Source: Ramlibacter agri (lineage in GTDB: Bacteria; Pseudomonadota; Gammaproteobacteria; Burkholderiales; Burkholderiaceae_C). Taken from it: 64,000 bases of DNA. This document shows, piece by piece, positions 42,912 to 50,990 of the stretch. Both the position numbers and the translations under genes were made by a program. Positions within the stretch are counted from its first letter, which is position 1; the number at the start of each line of letters is the position of its first letter. The notes beneath the pieces were generated by a model that was not told the origin of the DNA, searched no databases, and saw only the letters and a list, made by a program, of their open reading frames with translations. Location of the stretch: assembly GCF_012927085.1 (NCBI RefSeq), contig NZ_JABBFX010000001.1:3286001-3350000 (forward strand). The letters run 5' to 3'.

Positions 42912-42924
42912 CATGGTTTCCATG
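42912..42924. promoter_or_regulatory. Candidate LysR operator (CATGGTTTCCATG)
   Basis: A perfect 5-3-5 inverted repeat in the 98-bp divergent region between the 78-residue gene and the LysR gene, 24 bp before the LysR start. The region is locally AT-rich. Position fits an autoregulatory LysR site; not otherwise proven. Confidence 0.4.
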
Positions 42925-42948
42925 CACGAACGCTTATAGTTGACGGCC

Positions 42949-43887
42949 ATGCGCAATGCGACCTTGCGGCAGTTGAAGGTGTTCGAAGCGGTGGCCCGCC
43001 TGCGCAGTTTTTCGCGCGCGGCCGAAGAACTGCACCTCACGCAGCCCGCGGTGTCGACGCAGGTGCGCAAGCTGCAGGAGCACGCGGGGCTGCCGCTGTT
43101 CGAGCAATTGGGCAAGAAGATCCACCTGACGCCCGCGGGCGCGCAGATGCTGGAGTCCAGCCGCGAGATCATCCAGAAATTCCAGGAAGCCGAGGAGGCG
43201 ATGGCGCACTTCCGCGGCGTCTCGGGCGGCCGGCTGAACGTGTCGGTGATCAGCGCCGGCGACTATTTCTTTCCGCGGCTGCTGGTGGATTTCGCGCAGC
43301 GCCATGCCGACGTCAGCTTCAACTTCGGCGTCGTCAACCGCGAGGAGCTGCTCACGCGCCTGAAGGACAACCAGACCGACCTGGCGGTGATGGTGCGGCC
43401 GCCGGACGACCTGGACACCAACGCCGAAGCCTTCGCGCCGCACCCTTACGTGATCGTCGCGCCGCCGGGGCACGCGCTCGCGCGCACCCGGCGCATCACC
43501 GTGAACCGCATCGCGCGCGAGCCCTTCGTGGTGCGCGAGCAGGGCTCGGACACCTGGAACTCGATGGCGCAGGGCTTCGGGCCACAGCTGGCCAGCGTGA
43601 ACGTGGCGATGGAGATCCGCAGCACCGAGACCATCAAGCAGGCGGTGATGGCCGGCATGGGCATCAGCTTCCTGTCGGCGCACACCGTCAGCCGCGAGCT
43701 GCAGGCGGGCAGCCTGGTGGTGCTGGACGTGCAGGGCTTTCCGCTGATGCTGAACTGGTACGTGGTGCACCGGCGCACCAAGCGCCTGCCGCCCGTCGCC
43801 CAGGCCTTCAAGGCCTTCCTGTTGAAGGACGGGGCGAAGCTGATCGAGCAGGCGTTGGGGACGAAGCCGGTGCGGAAAGCGCGTTAA
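42949..43887 (+). CDS. LysR-family transcriptional regulator
   Basis: A 312-residue LTTR. The N-terminal HTH is TLRQLKVFEAVARLRSFSRA..LHLTQPAVSTQVRKLQEHAG, in the CbbR/CysB-like style. The effector domain includes VSVISAGDYFFPRLLVDFAQ and GMGISFLSAHTVSREL. The ATG at 42949 begins the canonical N-terminus; a TTG upstream is less likely. It is divergent from the 78-residue protein and its stop overlaps the convergent panE-like gene by 4 bp (TTAA). Target genes are not certain; the adjacent small gene is the first candidate. Confidence 0.9.
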   Translation: MRNATLRQLKVFEAVARLRSFSRAAEELHLTQPAVSTQVRKLQEHAGLPLFEQLGKKIHLTPAGAQMLESSREIIQKFQEAEEAMAHFRGVSGGRLNVSVISAGDYFFPRLLVDFAQRHADVSFNFGVVNREELLTRLKDNQTDLAVMVRPPDDLDTNAEAFAPHPYVIVAPPGHALARTRRITVNRIAREPFVVREQGSDTWNSMAQGFGPQLASVNVAMEIRSTETIKQAVMAGMGISFLSAHTVSRELQAGSLVVLDVQGFPLMLNWYVVHRRTKRLPPVAQAFKAFLLKDGAKLIEQALGTKPVRKAR

Positions 43888-44891
43888 ACGCTTTCCATGC
43901 GCACTCGCGCATGGCCGTTCTCACCCATCGTCTTCGCCAGCAACTTCACCAACGCATAAAGCGCATCGATATGCGGCGTCGGCGTGTCGGTGAGCCGCGC
44001 GAGCTCCACCACCGAGCCGACCAGCGCGTCGATCTCCGGCTCGCGGCCGGCTTCCACGTCCTGCAGCATCGAGGTCTTGTGCTTGCCGACCTTCTCGGCG
44101 CCGGCGATGCGCTTGTCCAGCGGCACGCGGAAGGTGATGCCCAGCTTGCCGGCCACGGCCTGCGCCTCGCGCATCATGTCCGCCGCCAGGCTGCGCGCCA
44201 GCGGGTCCTGGCAGATGTCGACCAGTGTCGCGTGCGTCAGCGCGCTGATCGGGTTGAAGGTGAGGTTGCCCCACAGCTTCAGCCAGATCTCCGCGCGGAT
44301 GTCGTCCAGCACCGGCGCCTTCAACCCGGCGCGCACGAAGCAGCCGGCGACGCGATGTACGCGTTCGCTGCTGCTGCCATCGAGCTCGCCCAGCGGGAAG
44401 CGGTCGCCCTCGATGTGCCGCACCACGCCCGGCGCCACCAGCTCGGTCGCGGGGTAGACCACGCAGCCCAGCACGCGCTCGGGCGGGATGCGGCGCGCCA
44501 ATGAACCGTCGGCGTCGACGCTGCGCACGGCCGTGCCCTCCATCGGGCCGCCAAGGCGATGGAAGTACCAGAAGGGGATGCCGTTCTGCATGGTGACCAC
44601 GACGGTGTCCGGCCCGAACAGCTTGGGCAGTTCGCCGGCCACCGCCGCCACCTGGTGCGCCTTGGTCGCCAGCACGACGATGTCCTGCGGGCCGGCTTCG
44701 CCGTAGTCGTTGGTGGCGCGGATGTTGCGCGCCACCTGTTCGCTGCCTTCCTGCCGCAGCGTGATGCCGTTGGCGCGCAGGGCCTGCAGGTTGGCGCCGC
44801 GGGCGAGGAAGGTGACGTCCTCGCCGGCCAGCGCCAGGCGCGCGCCCACATACCCGCCGATGGCGCCGGCGCCGATGATCGCGATCTTCAC
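43884..44891 (-). CDS. 2-dehydropantoate 2-reductase family (PanE-like)
   Basis: A 335-residue NADP-dependent reductase. The Rossmann motif is IAIIGAGAIGGYVGARLALAG, VVLATKAHQVAAVAGELPK follows, VVTMQNGIPFW is the catalytic-region signature and EIWLKLWGNLTFNPISALT is the C-terminal ApbA domain. Canonical PanE makes pantoate, but many paralogues in catabolic clusters reduce other 2-keto acids. Co-transcription with an FAH-family gene (21 bp upstream) and the 93-residue gene suggests the latter. The ATG is well defined by the nucleotide-binding motif. Confidence 0.88.
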   Translation of the reverse strand: MKIAIIGAGAIGGYVGARLALAGEDVTFLARGANLQALRANGITLRQEGSEQVARNIRATNDYGEAGPQDIVVLATKAHQVAAVAGELPKLFGPDTVVVTMQNGIPFWYFHRLGGPMEGTAVRSVDADGSLARRIPPERVLGCVVYPATELVAPGVVRHIEGDRFPLGELDGSSSERVHRVAGCFVRAGLKAPVLDDIRAEIWLKLWGNLTFNPISALTHATLVDICQDPLARSLAADMMREAQAVAGKLGITFRVPLDKRIAGAEKVGKHKTSMLQDVEAGREPEIDALVGSVVELARLTDTPTPHIDALYALVKLLAKTMGENGHARVRMESV

Positions 44892-44912
44892 GGAGAGCTC
44901 CTGGTTTGGGAA

Positions 44913-45680
44913 TCAGGCGATGCGGTTCGCCAGCCGGCCGACGCCGGCAATTTCCACTTCCACCGTGCTGCCCGGCTGCATCGAGCCGACGCCGACGGAA
45001 GTGCCGCAGAGAATGATGTCGCCCGGGAACAGGGTCATGTCCTGGGAGATGTGGCTCACCAGCTGCGCCACCGAAAAGCGCATGTCGCTGATGGGGTAGT
45101 CCTGCCGCAGCTGGCCGTCGAGCCAGGTGCGCACGACCAGCTGCTGCGGGTCGATGCCGGTCGCCACCGCCGGCCCGAACGGGCAGAAGGTGTCCAGGCC
45201 CTTGGCGCGCACCCATTGCCCGAAGGACGGGTCGCGATCGACGACGCCGGCCAGCGTGACGTCATTGGCGCAGGTGTAGCCCAGCACGTAGCGCGGCGCA
45301 TCCGCTTCGCTCACCTGCTTGCAGCGCTGTCCGATGACGATGCCCAGCTCGCCTTCGAAGACGATCTTGGCGCCGTTGCCGGGATGGCGGATCGTGCCGC
45401 CCGGCTCCAGGTAGGTATTGGGCGTCTTCACCAGGTACAGCGGTTCGGCGGGCACGTCGAGCTTGAGCTTTTCGCGCAGCGCGCCGAAGTTGTTCCACAA
45501 GGCGATCACCTTGCTGGGCTGCACGGGCGTGAGCAGGCTCACATCCGACAGCGCCACCGTGCGGTCGCCGCGCTCCGGGTATTCGAACAGGTTGCCGTGC
45601 CAGTGGCGCACCCGCTCGCCTTCGAGGGTGCCGAAGCCCTCGCGCCCGTTCTCGGCGAAACGCACCCAGTGCTGTTGCAT
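44913..45680 (-). CDS. Fumarylacetoacetate hydrolase family protein
   Basis: A 255-residue FAH-domain enzyme. It has YLVKTPNTYLEPGGTIRHPG, the metal-binding EGELGIVIGQRC (E.E-type site), CANDVTLAGVVDRDPSFGQW and GDIILCGTSVGVGSMQPGS. Members hydrolyse or decarboxylate acylpyruvates and 2-oxo acids such as oxaloacetate, using Mg2+. It starts 10 bp after the small 93-residue gene and precedes the PanE-like gene, in an apparent operon for keto-acid breakdown. The exact substrate is unknown. Confidence 0.9.
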   Translation of the reverse strand: MQQHWVRFAENGREGFGTLEGERVRHWHGNLFEYPERGDRTVALSDVSLLTPVQPSKVIALWNNFGALREKLKLDVPAEPLYLVKTPNTYLEPGGTIRHPGNGAKIVFEGELGIVIGQRCKQVSEADAPRYVLGYTCANDVTLAGVVDRDPSFGQWVRAKGLDTFCPFGPAVATGIDPQQLVVRTWLDGQLRQDYPISDMRFSVAQLVSHISQDMTLFPGDIILCGTSVGVGSMQPGSTVEVEIAGVGRLANRIA

Positions 45681-45690
45681 GCGGGCCTCC

Positions 45691-45972
45691 TCAGGCGGCG
45701 AGCCGTGCGTCTTGCGGCGCGGCCGGCGCGTAGCTGCCGGCGAGCCAGCGGGCCTGCGTCTGCTCGATCGCCTCGGCCAGGAACTCCAGGGCGTAGGCGC
45801 GCAGCAGGTGCGGGTGCTCCGCCGCGATCCAGGCGCGCACGCCTTCGAGCCGCACGCGGGCGAAGGTCGCGGCGTCCCAGTGCCAGCTGAGGTCCAGCTC
45901 GTGGAAGGCGGCGTTGTACGCGTGGCGTTGCGCCTCCGCGGCGGGGTCCGGGGTCGTCACCAGCTGCAGCAT
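45691..45972 (-). CDS. Small protein of unknown family (paralogue of the 42614-42850 gene)
   Basis: A 93-residue soluble protein whose centre matches the 78-residue protein at 42614-42850 (YNAAF-ELDL-W-WDAAT and HPHLLRAY--EFL--A-E----RW). It has a variable alanine-rich C-terminal tail of about 15 residues. GAAGGAGA precedes the ATG, and AATCTAGGC lies 24 bases upstream of it as in the paralogue. It heads the FAH/PanE-like operon. No signal peptide or known domain was recognised. Confidence 0.78.
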   Translation of the reverse strand: MLQLVTTPDPAAEAQRHAYNAAFHELDLSWHWDAATFARVRLEGVRAWIAAEHPHLLRAYALEFLAEAIEQTQARWLAGSYAPAAPQDARLAA

Positions 45973-46026
45973 CAGGATCTCCTTCGGTTGGAAGGGAATC
46001 TAGGCGCTGCGAGCAATCAATGATAG

Positions 46027-46971
46027 TTAAACGTTTTTATGCGAACCATCAACGATCGTTGATAGTCCGCGCTGGCGGGCGAATTCGCCGGCGCTCACCT
46101 TGCCGCCGCCTTCGGGGCGCAGCTTGAGGATCTCGATCATCCCGCCCTGCGACCAGACGAAGATGGAGTCGCTGCCGACACGCGCGATGTCGCCCGGCTT
46201 GTGGCCGCCGGGCACGAAATGGCCGACCACGTGCTTGCGGCAGTCGTAGACGCGCACGTGCACGCCATCGAGCACCGTCCAGGCGCCGGGCGCGGGGTTG
46301 CAGGCGCGGACCAGGTCGTAGACGTGGTCCAGCGGCGCGGCCCAGCGGATCTGCGCTTCTTCGTCGCGCAGCCAGCCTTCGTAGGTGGCCAGGCTCTCGT
46401 CCTGCGGGTGTTCCACGTGCCTGCCCGCCATCACCAGGTCGGCGGCTTCCAGCAAGGCGGCCACGCCCAGCGGGAACAGCTTGTGGAAGTAGACCTCGCC
46501 CAGCGTCTCGTCGGGGCCGATGGGGCAGGACTTCTGCAGCACGATCGGGCCTTCGTCCAGGCCGTCGGTGGGGCGGAAGATGGTGAGGCCCGTTTCCTTG
46601 GCGCCCAGCGCGATCGGCCAGCTGATGGAGCTGGGCCCGCGATGCCGTGGCAGCAGCGAGGGATGGAACTGGATGGTGCCGTGGCGCGGGATGTTCACGA
46701 ACTCCTGCGGCGCGAACTGCAGCACGTAGGCCATGATGCCCAGGTCGGCCTCGAGCGAGCGCATGGTCTGCACCGCTTCCTCGCTGCGCAGGCTGGCGAA
46801 GGTGAACACGGGCAGCCCCAGCGCCTGCGCGTCGGCGCGCAGGGCGTCCGGCCGGGTGCCGGGCCGGTCGGGGATGCAGAAGACGCCGGCGATGGTGTCG
46901 CCGCGGGCGAGGAAGGCATCCAGGACGGCCTTGCCGAATTCCTGCTGCCCGATGAAGGCGATGCGCGCGAT
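46027..46971 (-). CDS. Formyltransferase/10-formyl-THF hydrolase-like protein, no normal start codon
   Basis: About 314 residues from the assigned start. The N-terminal fold is ARIAFIGQQEFGKAVLDAFL. The catalytic block FHPSLLPRHRGPSSISWPIA followed by DGLDEGPIVLQK is close to the formyl-THF hydrolase part of ALDH1L; the histidine and aspartate are present, and the asparagine of Met-tRNA formyltransferases is glutamine. A C-terminal FMT_C-like domain follows. No ATG, GTG or TTG exists in frame near the N-terminus. GGAGG at 46977-46981 points to ATC at 46971. AUC initiation, an ATG-to-ATC mutation or sequence error are possible. It follows the TSUP gene by 26 bp. Confidence 0.72.
   Translation of the reverse strand: MARIAFIGQQEFGKAVLDAFLARGDTIAGVFCIPDRPGTRPDALRADAQALGLPVFTFASLRSEEAVQTMRSLEADLGIMAYVLQFAPQEFVNIPRHGTIQFHPSLLPRHRGPSSISWPIALGAKETGLTIFRPTDGLDEGPIVLQKSCPIGPDETLGEVYFHKLFPLGVAALLEAADLVMAGRHVEHPQDESLATYEGWLRDEEAQIRWAAPLDHVYDLVRACNPAPGAWTVLDGVHVRVYDCRKHVVGHFVPGGHKPGDIARVGSDSIFVWSQGGMIEILKLRPEGGGKVSAGEFARQRGLSTIVDGSHKNV
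46048..46063. promoter_or_regulatory. 16-bp perfect palindrome upstream of the 93-residue gene
   Basis: ATCAACGATCGTTGAT is fully self-complementary. It lies within the last codons of the formyltransferase gene and 76-91 bp before the small gene at 45972, in locally AT-rich sequence. Its form suggests an operator for a dimeric regulator. Confidence 0.45.
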
Positions 46972-46997
46972 GATGGCCTCCGGCTCGTTGTTCGCGC

Positions 46998-47801
46998 CTA
47001 CCTGAAGACGAAGTAGGCGGCCAGAGCGTACAACAAGATGCCGAACACCTTCTTCAGCGGCCGCACGTCCATGCGGTGCGCGGTGCGCGCGCCCACCGGC
47101 GCCATCAGCATGCTGGCGATCGCGATGCACGCCAGGCCCGGCAGGTACAGGTAGCCGATGGCGCCCTCCGGCACGCCGGTGAGGCCGCGGCCGGCCCAGA
47201 GGTAGCCGAGGGTGCCCGAGAGCGCGATGGGGAAGCCCAGCGCCGCGGAGGTGCCCACCGCGTCGTGGATCTTGATGTTGCACCAGGTCATGAAGGGCAC
47301 GCTGATGAAGCCGCCGCCCGCGCCGACGATGGCCGACAGCATGCCGATGACGCCGCCGGCCGCGAAGGTACCGGCTGGCCCGGGCAGGGTGCGGCCGGCT
47401 TCGGGCTTGCGGCCCAGGAACATCTGCGTGGCGGAGAAGCCGACGAACACCGCGAACAGGATGCCCACCACCTTGCCGGGCAGCGCCGAGGCGATGTGCG
47501 CGCCAATGAGCGAGCCGACGAAGATGCCCGGCGCGAGCACCTTCACCACGTGCCACAGCACGGCGCCGCGCTTGTGGTGCGCGCGCACCGAGGACAGCGA
47601 GGTGAAGCAGATGGTGGCGAGCGAGGTCGCCACCGCCATCTTCACCGTGAGGTCCGGCGCCACGCCCTTGGCCGCGAGGATCATGGTCATGAAGGGCACC
47701 AGCAGCATGCCGCCGCCTATGCCCAGCAGCCCCGCCGCGAAGCCGGTGGCCGTGCCGAGAAGCAGGAGTTCGAGTATGAGTTGCGGTTGGAGGAAGGACA
47801 T
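46998..47801 (-). CDS. TSUP family (TauE/SafE) sulfite/organosulfonate exporter
   Basis: A 267-residue membrane protein with about eight helices and the TauE/SafE repeats: LLLLGTATGFAAGLLGIGGG near the start and GVIGMLSAIVGAGGGFISVP in the second half. The family moves sulfite, sulfonates or other small anions; the substrate is unknown. No ribosome site precedes the ATG, and a strong terminator ends only 7 bases upstream, so translation may depend on read-through or a leaderless message. The formyltransferase-like gene follows and may be coupled to its stop. Confidence 0.87.
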   Translation of the reverse strand: MSFLQPQLILELLLLGTATGFAAGLLGIGGGMLLVPFMTMILAAKGVAPDLTVKMAVATSLATICFTSLSSVRAHHKRGAVLWHVVKVLAPGIFVGSLIGAHIASALPGKVVGILFAVFVGFSATQMFLGRKPEAGRTLPGPAGTFAAGGVIGMLSAIVGAGGGFISVPFMTWCNIKIHDAVGTSAALGFPIALSGTLGYLWAGRGLTGVPEGAIGYLYLPGLACIAIASMLMAPVGARTAHRMDVRPLKKVFGILLYALAAYFVFR

Positions 47802-47808
47802 GGCGAAG

Positions 47809-47837
47809 AAAAAGGGGCTGCCCGAATGGGCAGCCCC
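47809..47837 (-). terminator. Rho-independent terminator (end of 6S RNA transcript)
   Basis: On the minus strand, GGGGCTGCCC, loop ATTC, GGGCAGCCCC, then TTTTT. A perfect 10-bp stem with a U-tract. It follows the 6S RNA candidate and precedes the TSUP start by only 7 bases. Confidence 0.85.
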
Positions 47838-47982
47838 TGGTAGAGGGTGTCTGCGGTGGCACCGGACCGCATCCTGAACCGGAGTTCAGGTGGGCGAGGT
47901 CAGCATGGCGTTGGGTTCATCTGACGCGAGATGATCACGCTCGCCAGCGATGTTCCAAGCCCGCGCTCAAAGAGCATTGGTT
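47838..47982 (-). ncRNA. ssrS: 6S RNA (candidate)
   Basis: About 145 nt of non-coding sequence directly downstream of zapA, the site where 6S RNA lies in many proteobacteria, and ending at a strong terminator. A TATATT -10 hexamer (47989-47994) predicts a start near 47982, at TTGAACC. The RNA contains paired elements such as CCTGAAC-TCCG-GTTCAGG and GCGAG...CTCGC. 6S RNA binds the sigma-70 RNA polymerase holoenzyme in stationary phase. The call rests mainly on position and structure; the exact ends are approximate. Confidence 0.62.
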
Positions 47983-48123
47983 CAAGGAAATATAAAGCCC
48001 GGCACTCACAGCAGACGGGTTCATTCTAGGACGCAAATCGCGCGTTCGCGAAAGTCCGCGTGTGAAGTCCTGCAAGTTTTAGGGCTTGACAATTGCAGCA
48101 CGAAGCTCAACTGCCACAGACGG

Positions 48124-48465
48124 TCAGAGCAGCCGGCCGTCTTCGCCCAGCGCGTTGTCCAGGCGCACCATCAGCTGCGCGAGGCGGACGTCGTCGGCGA
48201 GGTTGCGGATGCCGGTGAGCGTCTTCTCGCTGTGGTTCGCCACGATAGGCTGCGCCGCCGGCGCGGGCCGGTCGGTGAGGTCGAAGGCGAGGTTCAGCGC
48301 GGCGAGCACCGCGATGCGGTCGCGGGCCTTGACCTTGCCGGCATCACGGATGCGGCACATCGCGGTGTCGACTTTTTCCACGGCTTCGAGCAGGCGCTGC
48401 TCGCCGCCTTCGGGGCAACCGAGCAGGTAGCTCTGGCCCATGATCTGCACTTCCAGCTGCTTCAT
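48124..48465 (-). CDS. zapA: Cell division protein ZapA
   Basis: A 113-residue protein of the ZapA family: N-terminal MKQLEVQIMGQSYLLGCPEG, then RLLEAVEKVDTAMCRIRDAG, DRIAVLAALNLAFDL and a C-terminal helical region. It binds FtsZ and promotes filament bundling at the division site. Its start overlaps the stop of the ZapB-like gene (ATGA), and the 6S RNA candidate follows about 140 bp downstream, the standard order in this group. Confidence 0.92.
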   Translation of the reverse strand: MKQLEVQIMGQSYLLGCPEGGEQRLLEAVEKVDTAMCRIRDAGKVKARDRIAVLAALNLAFDLTDRPAPAAQPIVANHSEKTLTGIRNLADDVRLAQLMVRLDNALGEDGRLL

Positions 48466-48674
48466 GCGGGCGTGTTGAGGTCCGGCAGGCGTTCCAGCAA
48501 GGCGTCTACGCGCGCACGCGCAGCCGACAGGCGGGACTTGAGCGAATCGCGTTCCTGCGTGAGCAGGTCCACCTGCTCCTGCAGCAGGGCGTTCGTGCGT
48601 TGCAGCTCCTCGTAGCGTACGAGCAGGCGCTCTACGCGTTCGACGAAGGGGTCGATCTGGGAGCCGCTGGCCAT
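48462..48674 (-). CDS. ZapB-like small coiled-coil protein
   Basis: A 70-residue, almost wholly helical protein: VERVERLLVRYEELQRTNAL, LLQEQVDLLTQERDSLKSRL, with leucines in heptad spacing. Such a protein upstream of zapA in Burkholderiales is usually annotated as ZapB-like or a TIGR02449-type coiled coil, and may connect ZapA and FtsZ to the chromosome. The ATGA overlap with zapA shows translational coupling. Confidence 0.8.
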   Translation of the reverse strand: MASGSQIDPFVERVERLLVRYEELQRTNALLQEQVDLLTQERDSLKSRLSAARARVDALLERLPDLNTPA

Positions 48675-48719
48675 GGGCGAATTGTAGGGTTTTGTGTCTG
48701 CAAGCGCTTTAGAATCAAG

Positions 48720-48955
48720 GGGTTGGTGCTCGCGGTGTGGTTCGCATGCCGCAGTTCAACGGGAAGCAGGAGGCCGCGGCGCAACAGTGCCCCGCCAACC
48801 TGCGCTGCCCCCGCAACGGTAAGCGGAGGGCGGCGCCGTCCAAGCGCGGCGCTGCCCGCTTCCATCCTCGTCAGCCACTGGGACGCGTTCGACACGGCGC
48901 GGCCTGGGAAGGCGATGGAAGGCCCATCCGCCAGCCCGGATACCGGCCAACGCAG
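48720..48955 (+). promoter_or_regulatory. Cobalamin riboswitch 1
   Basis: The aptamer core elements are all seen in order: GGTGCTCGCGG, GGTTCGCATG, AACGGGAAGCAGG, CTGCCCCCGCAACGGTAAGC, CCACTGGG, GGGAAGG and the B12-box-like GCCAGCCCGGATACCGGCCA. It occupies most of the 362-bp gap before the first TonB receptor. A GC-rich GCCGGCGGGGAAGCCGG segment between aptamer and start may be the expression platform. Binding of adenosylcobalamin would lower receptor expression. Confidence 0.95.
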
Positions 48956-49036
48956 GGGCCGTGCATGCGTGCGCGGCCGGTTTGCCCAAGGCGCCGGCGG
49001 GGAAGCCGGACGCGGGCTTGCATCCGGGTCCTTCCC

Positions 49037-50971
49037 ATGACAACAACGACCGTGCCTCCCTTCGCGCGCGCGCTGCTCGCCGCGGCCGCCGCCTTCGCCG
49101 CGCCCGCGCTCTTCGCGCAGACGACTCCGACCCTGGCCGAAACCCGCGTCACCGCGACCCGCTTTCCCGAGCTGGAACGCACGCTGCCTTTCGGCGTCAG
49201 CGTCATCACCGCCGACCAGATCCGCGCCAGCGGCGCCACCAACGTCAACGACGCCATCGTGCGCCTGCTGGGCGTGCCGGGGCGGCAGGACCTGTACGGC
49301 GGCGGCGAATACAACCTGGACCTGCGCGGCTTCGGCACCACCGCGGACCAGAACCAGGTGGTCGTGCTCGATGGCGTGCGCATCTCCGAGGCCGACCTCG
49401 GTGGCACGCGCATCTCCGGCATCCCCATCGAATCGGTGGAACGCATCGAGGTGCTGCGCGGCAGCGGCGCGGTGCTGTACGGCGAGGGCGCCACCGGCGG
49501 CGTCATCGCCATCACCACCAAGTCCGGCAGTGGCCGCCAGCAACCGAACTCCGCCTACGTCTACGGCGGCGTGGGCAGCTTCGCGACGACCGACCTGCGC
49601 GCGGGCGCCACGGTGGGCGGCAACGGCTTCAGCCTGGATGCCAATGCGCAGAAGCGCAAGACCGACAACTACCGCGACAACTTCGCCAGCGACAGCGACG
49701 CCGTTTCCGCCACCGGCCAATGGTCGAACGACTGGCTGCGCCTGGGCGCGCGGCTGGCGCAGGACAACCTGGACACCGGCCTGCCGGGCGCGTTGACCGC
49801 GCAGGAGTACGCGCAGGACCCGCACCAGGCCTCCACGCCCAACGACCACGCGCACATCCGCAACGAGCGCGCCTCGGTGTTCGGCAATGCGGACGTCGGC
49901 AACTGGCAGCTGGCCTTCGACGCCGGCCATCGCACCAAGGCCCTGCGCAGCCTGAACAGCGGCTTCCCCTTCGACTACGACATCGCGGCCGACAACTATG
50001 GCGTGCGGGGGCGCAACCAGGGCCGCATCGCCGGCCTGGACAACGTGCTGGTGCTCGGCGTCGACGTCGACGACTGGCAGCGCGACACCCTGGGCAGCTT
50101 CCCCGCCACGGCGACGCAGCAGACGCGCTCCTTCTATGCGAAGGACGACGTCATCCTGGCCGGCGGCACGCGCATCTCGCTCGGTGGCCGCCACGCCAAC
50201 CTGGACAAGAACGACGGCGACAGCGGCATCTCCGACGGCCAGAACGCGTGGGAGCTGGGCGTGAGCCATCCCTTCACGCCGGCCTTCACCGGCTATGCGC
50301 GCGCCGGCCGCAGCTTCCGCCTGCCCAACGTCGACGAGTTCAACTTCACGACGCCGGGCGTGGCGCTGCAGCCGCAGACCTCCAACGACGCCGAGATCGG
50401 CGCGCGCTTCGCCTGGCACGGTGGCCAGCTGGATGCGCGCCTGTACCGCAGCCTGTTGAAGAACGAGATCGGCTTCGACCCCAATGCGGTCGGGCCCTTC
50501 GGACCGTTTGGCGCCAACGTCAACTTCGACCCGACGCGCCGCCAGGGCCTGGAAGTGGACGCGCAGCATGCGCTGACGCGCACCGTCGGCATGCGCGTGA
50601 ATGCGGCCTGGCGCGAAGCCACCTTCCGCTCCGGCCCTTATGCCGGCAACGACATCCCGCTGGCGCCGCATGCCACTTTGGCCGTGCGGGCCGACTGGAC
50701 GCCGGTGGCGAACCAGCGCGTGAGCGGCGGCGTGGCGTGGGTGTCCTCGCAGCACCCGGACTTCGCCAACACCTGCTCGATGCCCTCGTACACGACGGCC
50801 GACGCCCGCTACGCCATCACCTACAAGATGGCCGAATTCGCGCTGGGCGTGACCAACCTGTTCGATCGCAAGTACTACACGCAGGCTTTCGGTTGCGTGG
50901 CGGGCACGACGACCTCGATCTATCCGGAAGCAGGGCGCGCGTTCACGGCGTCCGTGCGGGTGCAGTTCTAG
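49037..50971 (+). CDS. TonB-dependent outer-membrane receptor, corrinoid-regulated
   Basis: A 644-residue receptor. The signal peptide ends at LFAQ, and the TonB box region is TLAETRVTATRFPELERTL. A plug domain follows (VIRL-type RLLGVPGRQDLYGGGEYNLD, VLYGEGATGGVIAITTKSG), then a 22-strand barrel ending in aromatic VRVQF. It is behind a cobalamin riboswitch, so it probably imports a corrinoid or a nutrient used in its place. It lacks the compact BtuB hallmarks of the second receptor and may prefer a different corrinoid. The start lacks a Shine-Dalgarno site. Confidence 0.88.
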   Translation: MTTTTVPPFARALLAAAAAFAAPALFAQTTPTLAETRVTATRFPELERTLPFGVSVITADQIRASGATNVNDAIVRLLGVPGRQDLYGGGEYNLDLRGFGTTADQNQVVVLDGVRISEADLGGTRISGIPIESVERIEVLRGSGAVLYGEGATGGVIAITTKSGSGRQQPNSAYVYGGVGSFATTDLRAGATVGGNGFSLDANAQKRKTDNYRDNFASDSDAVSATGQWSNDWLRLGARLAQDNLDTGLPGALTAQEYAQDPHQASTPNDHAHIRNERASVFGNADVGNWQLAFDAGHRTKALRSLNSGFPFDYDIAADNYGVRGRNQGRIAGLDNVLVLGVDVDDWQRDTLGSFPATATQQTRSFYAKDDVILAGGTRISLGGRHANLDKNDGDSGISDGQNAWELGVSHPFTPAFTGYARAGRSFRLPNVDEFNFTTPGVALQPQTSNDAEIGARFAWHGGQLDARLYRSLLKNEIGFDPNAVGPFGPFGANVNFDPTRRQGLEVDAQHALTRTVGMRVNAAWREATFRSGPYAGNDIPLAPHATLAVRADWTPVANQRVSGGVAWVSSQHPDFANTCSMPSYTTADARYAITYKMAEFALGVTNLFDRKYYTQAFGCVAGTTTSIYPEAGRAFTASVRVQF

Positions 50972-50990
50972 CATCTGATTACAATCCCTG

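Noticed and set aside
47838..48123. A small protein gene in the zapA-TSUP gap.
   Set aside because: No frame with a start, ribosome site and plausible composition was found; structure and position favour RNA.
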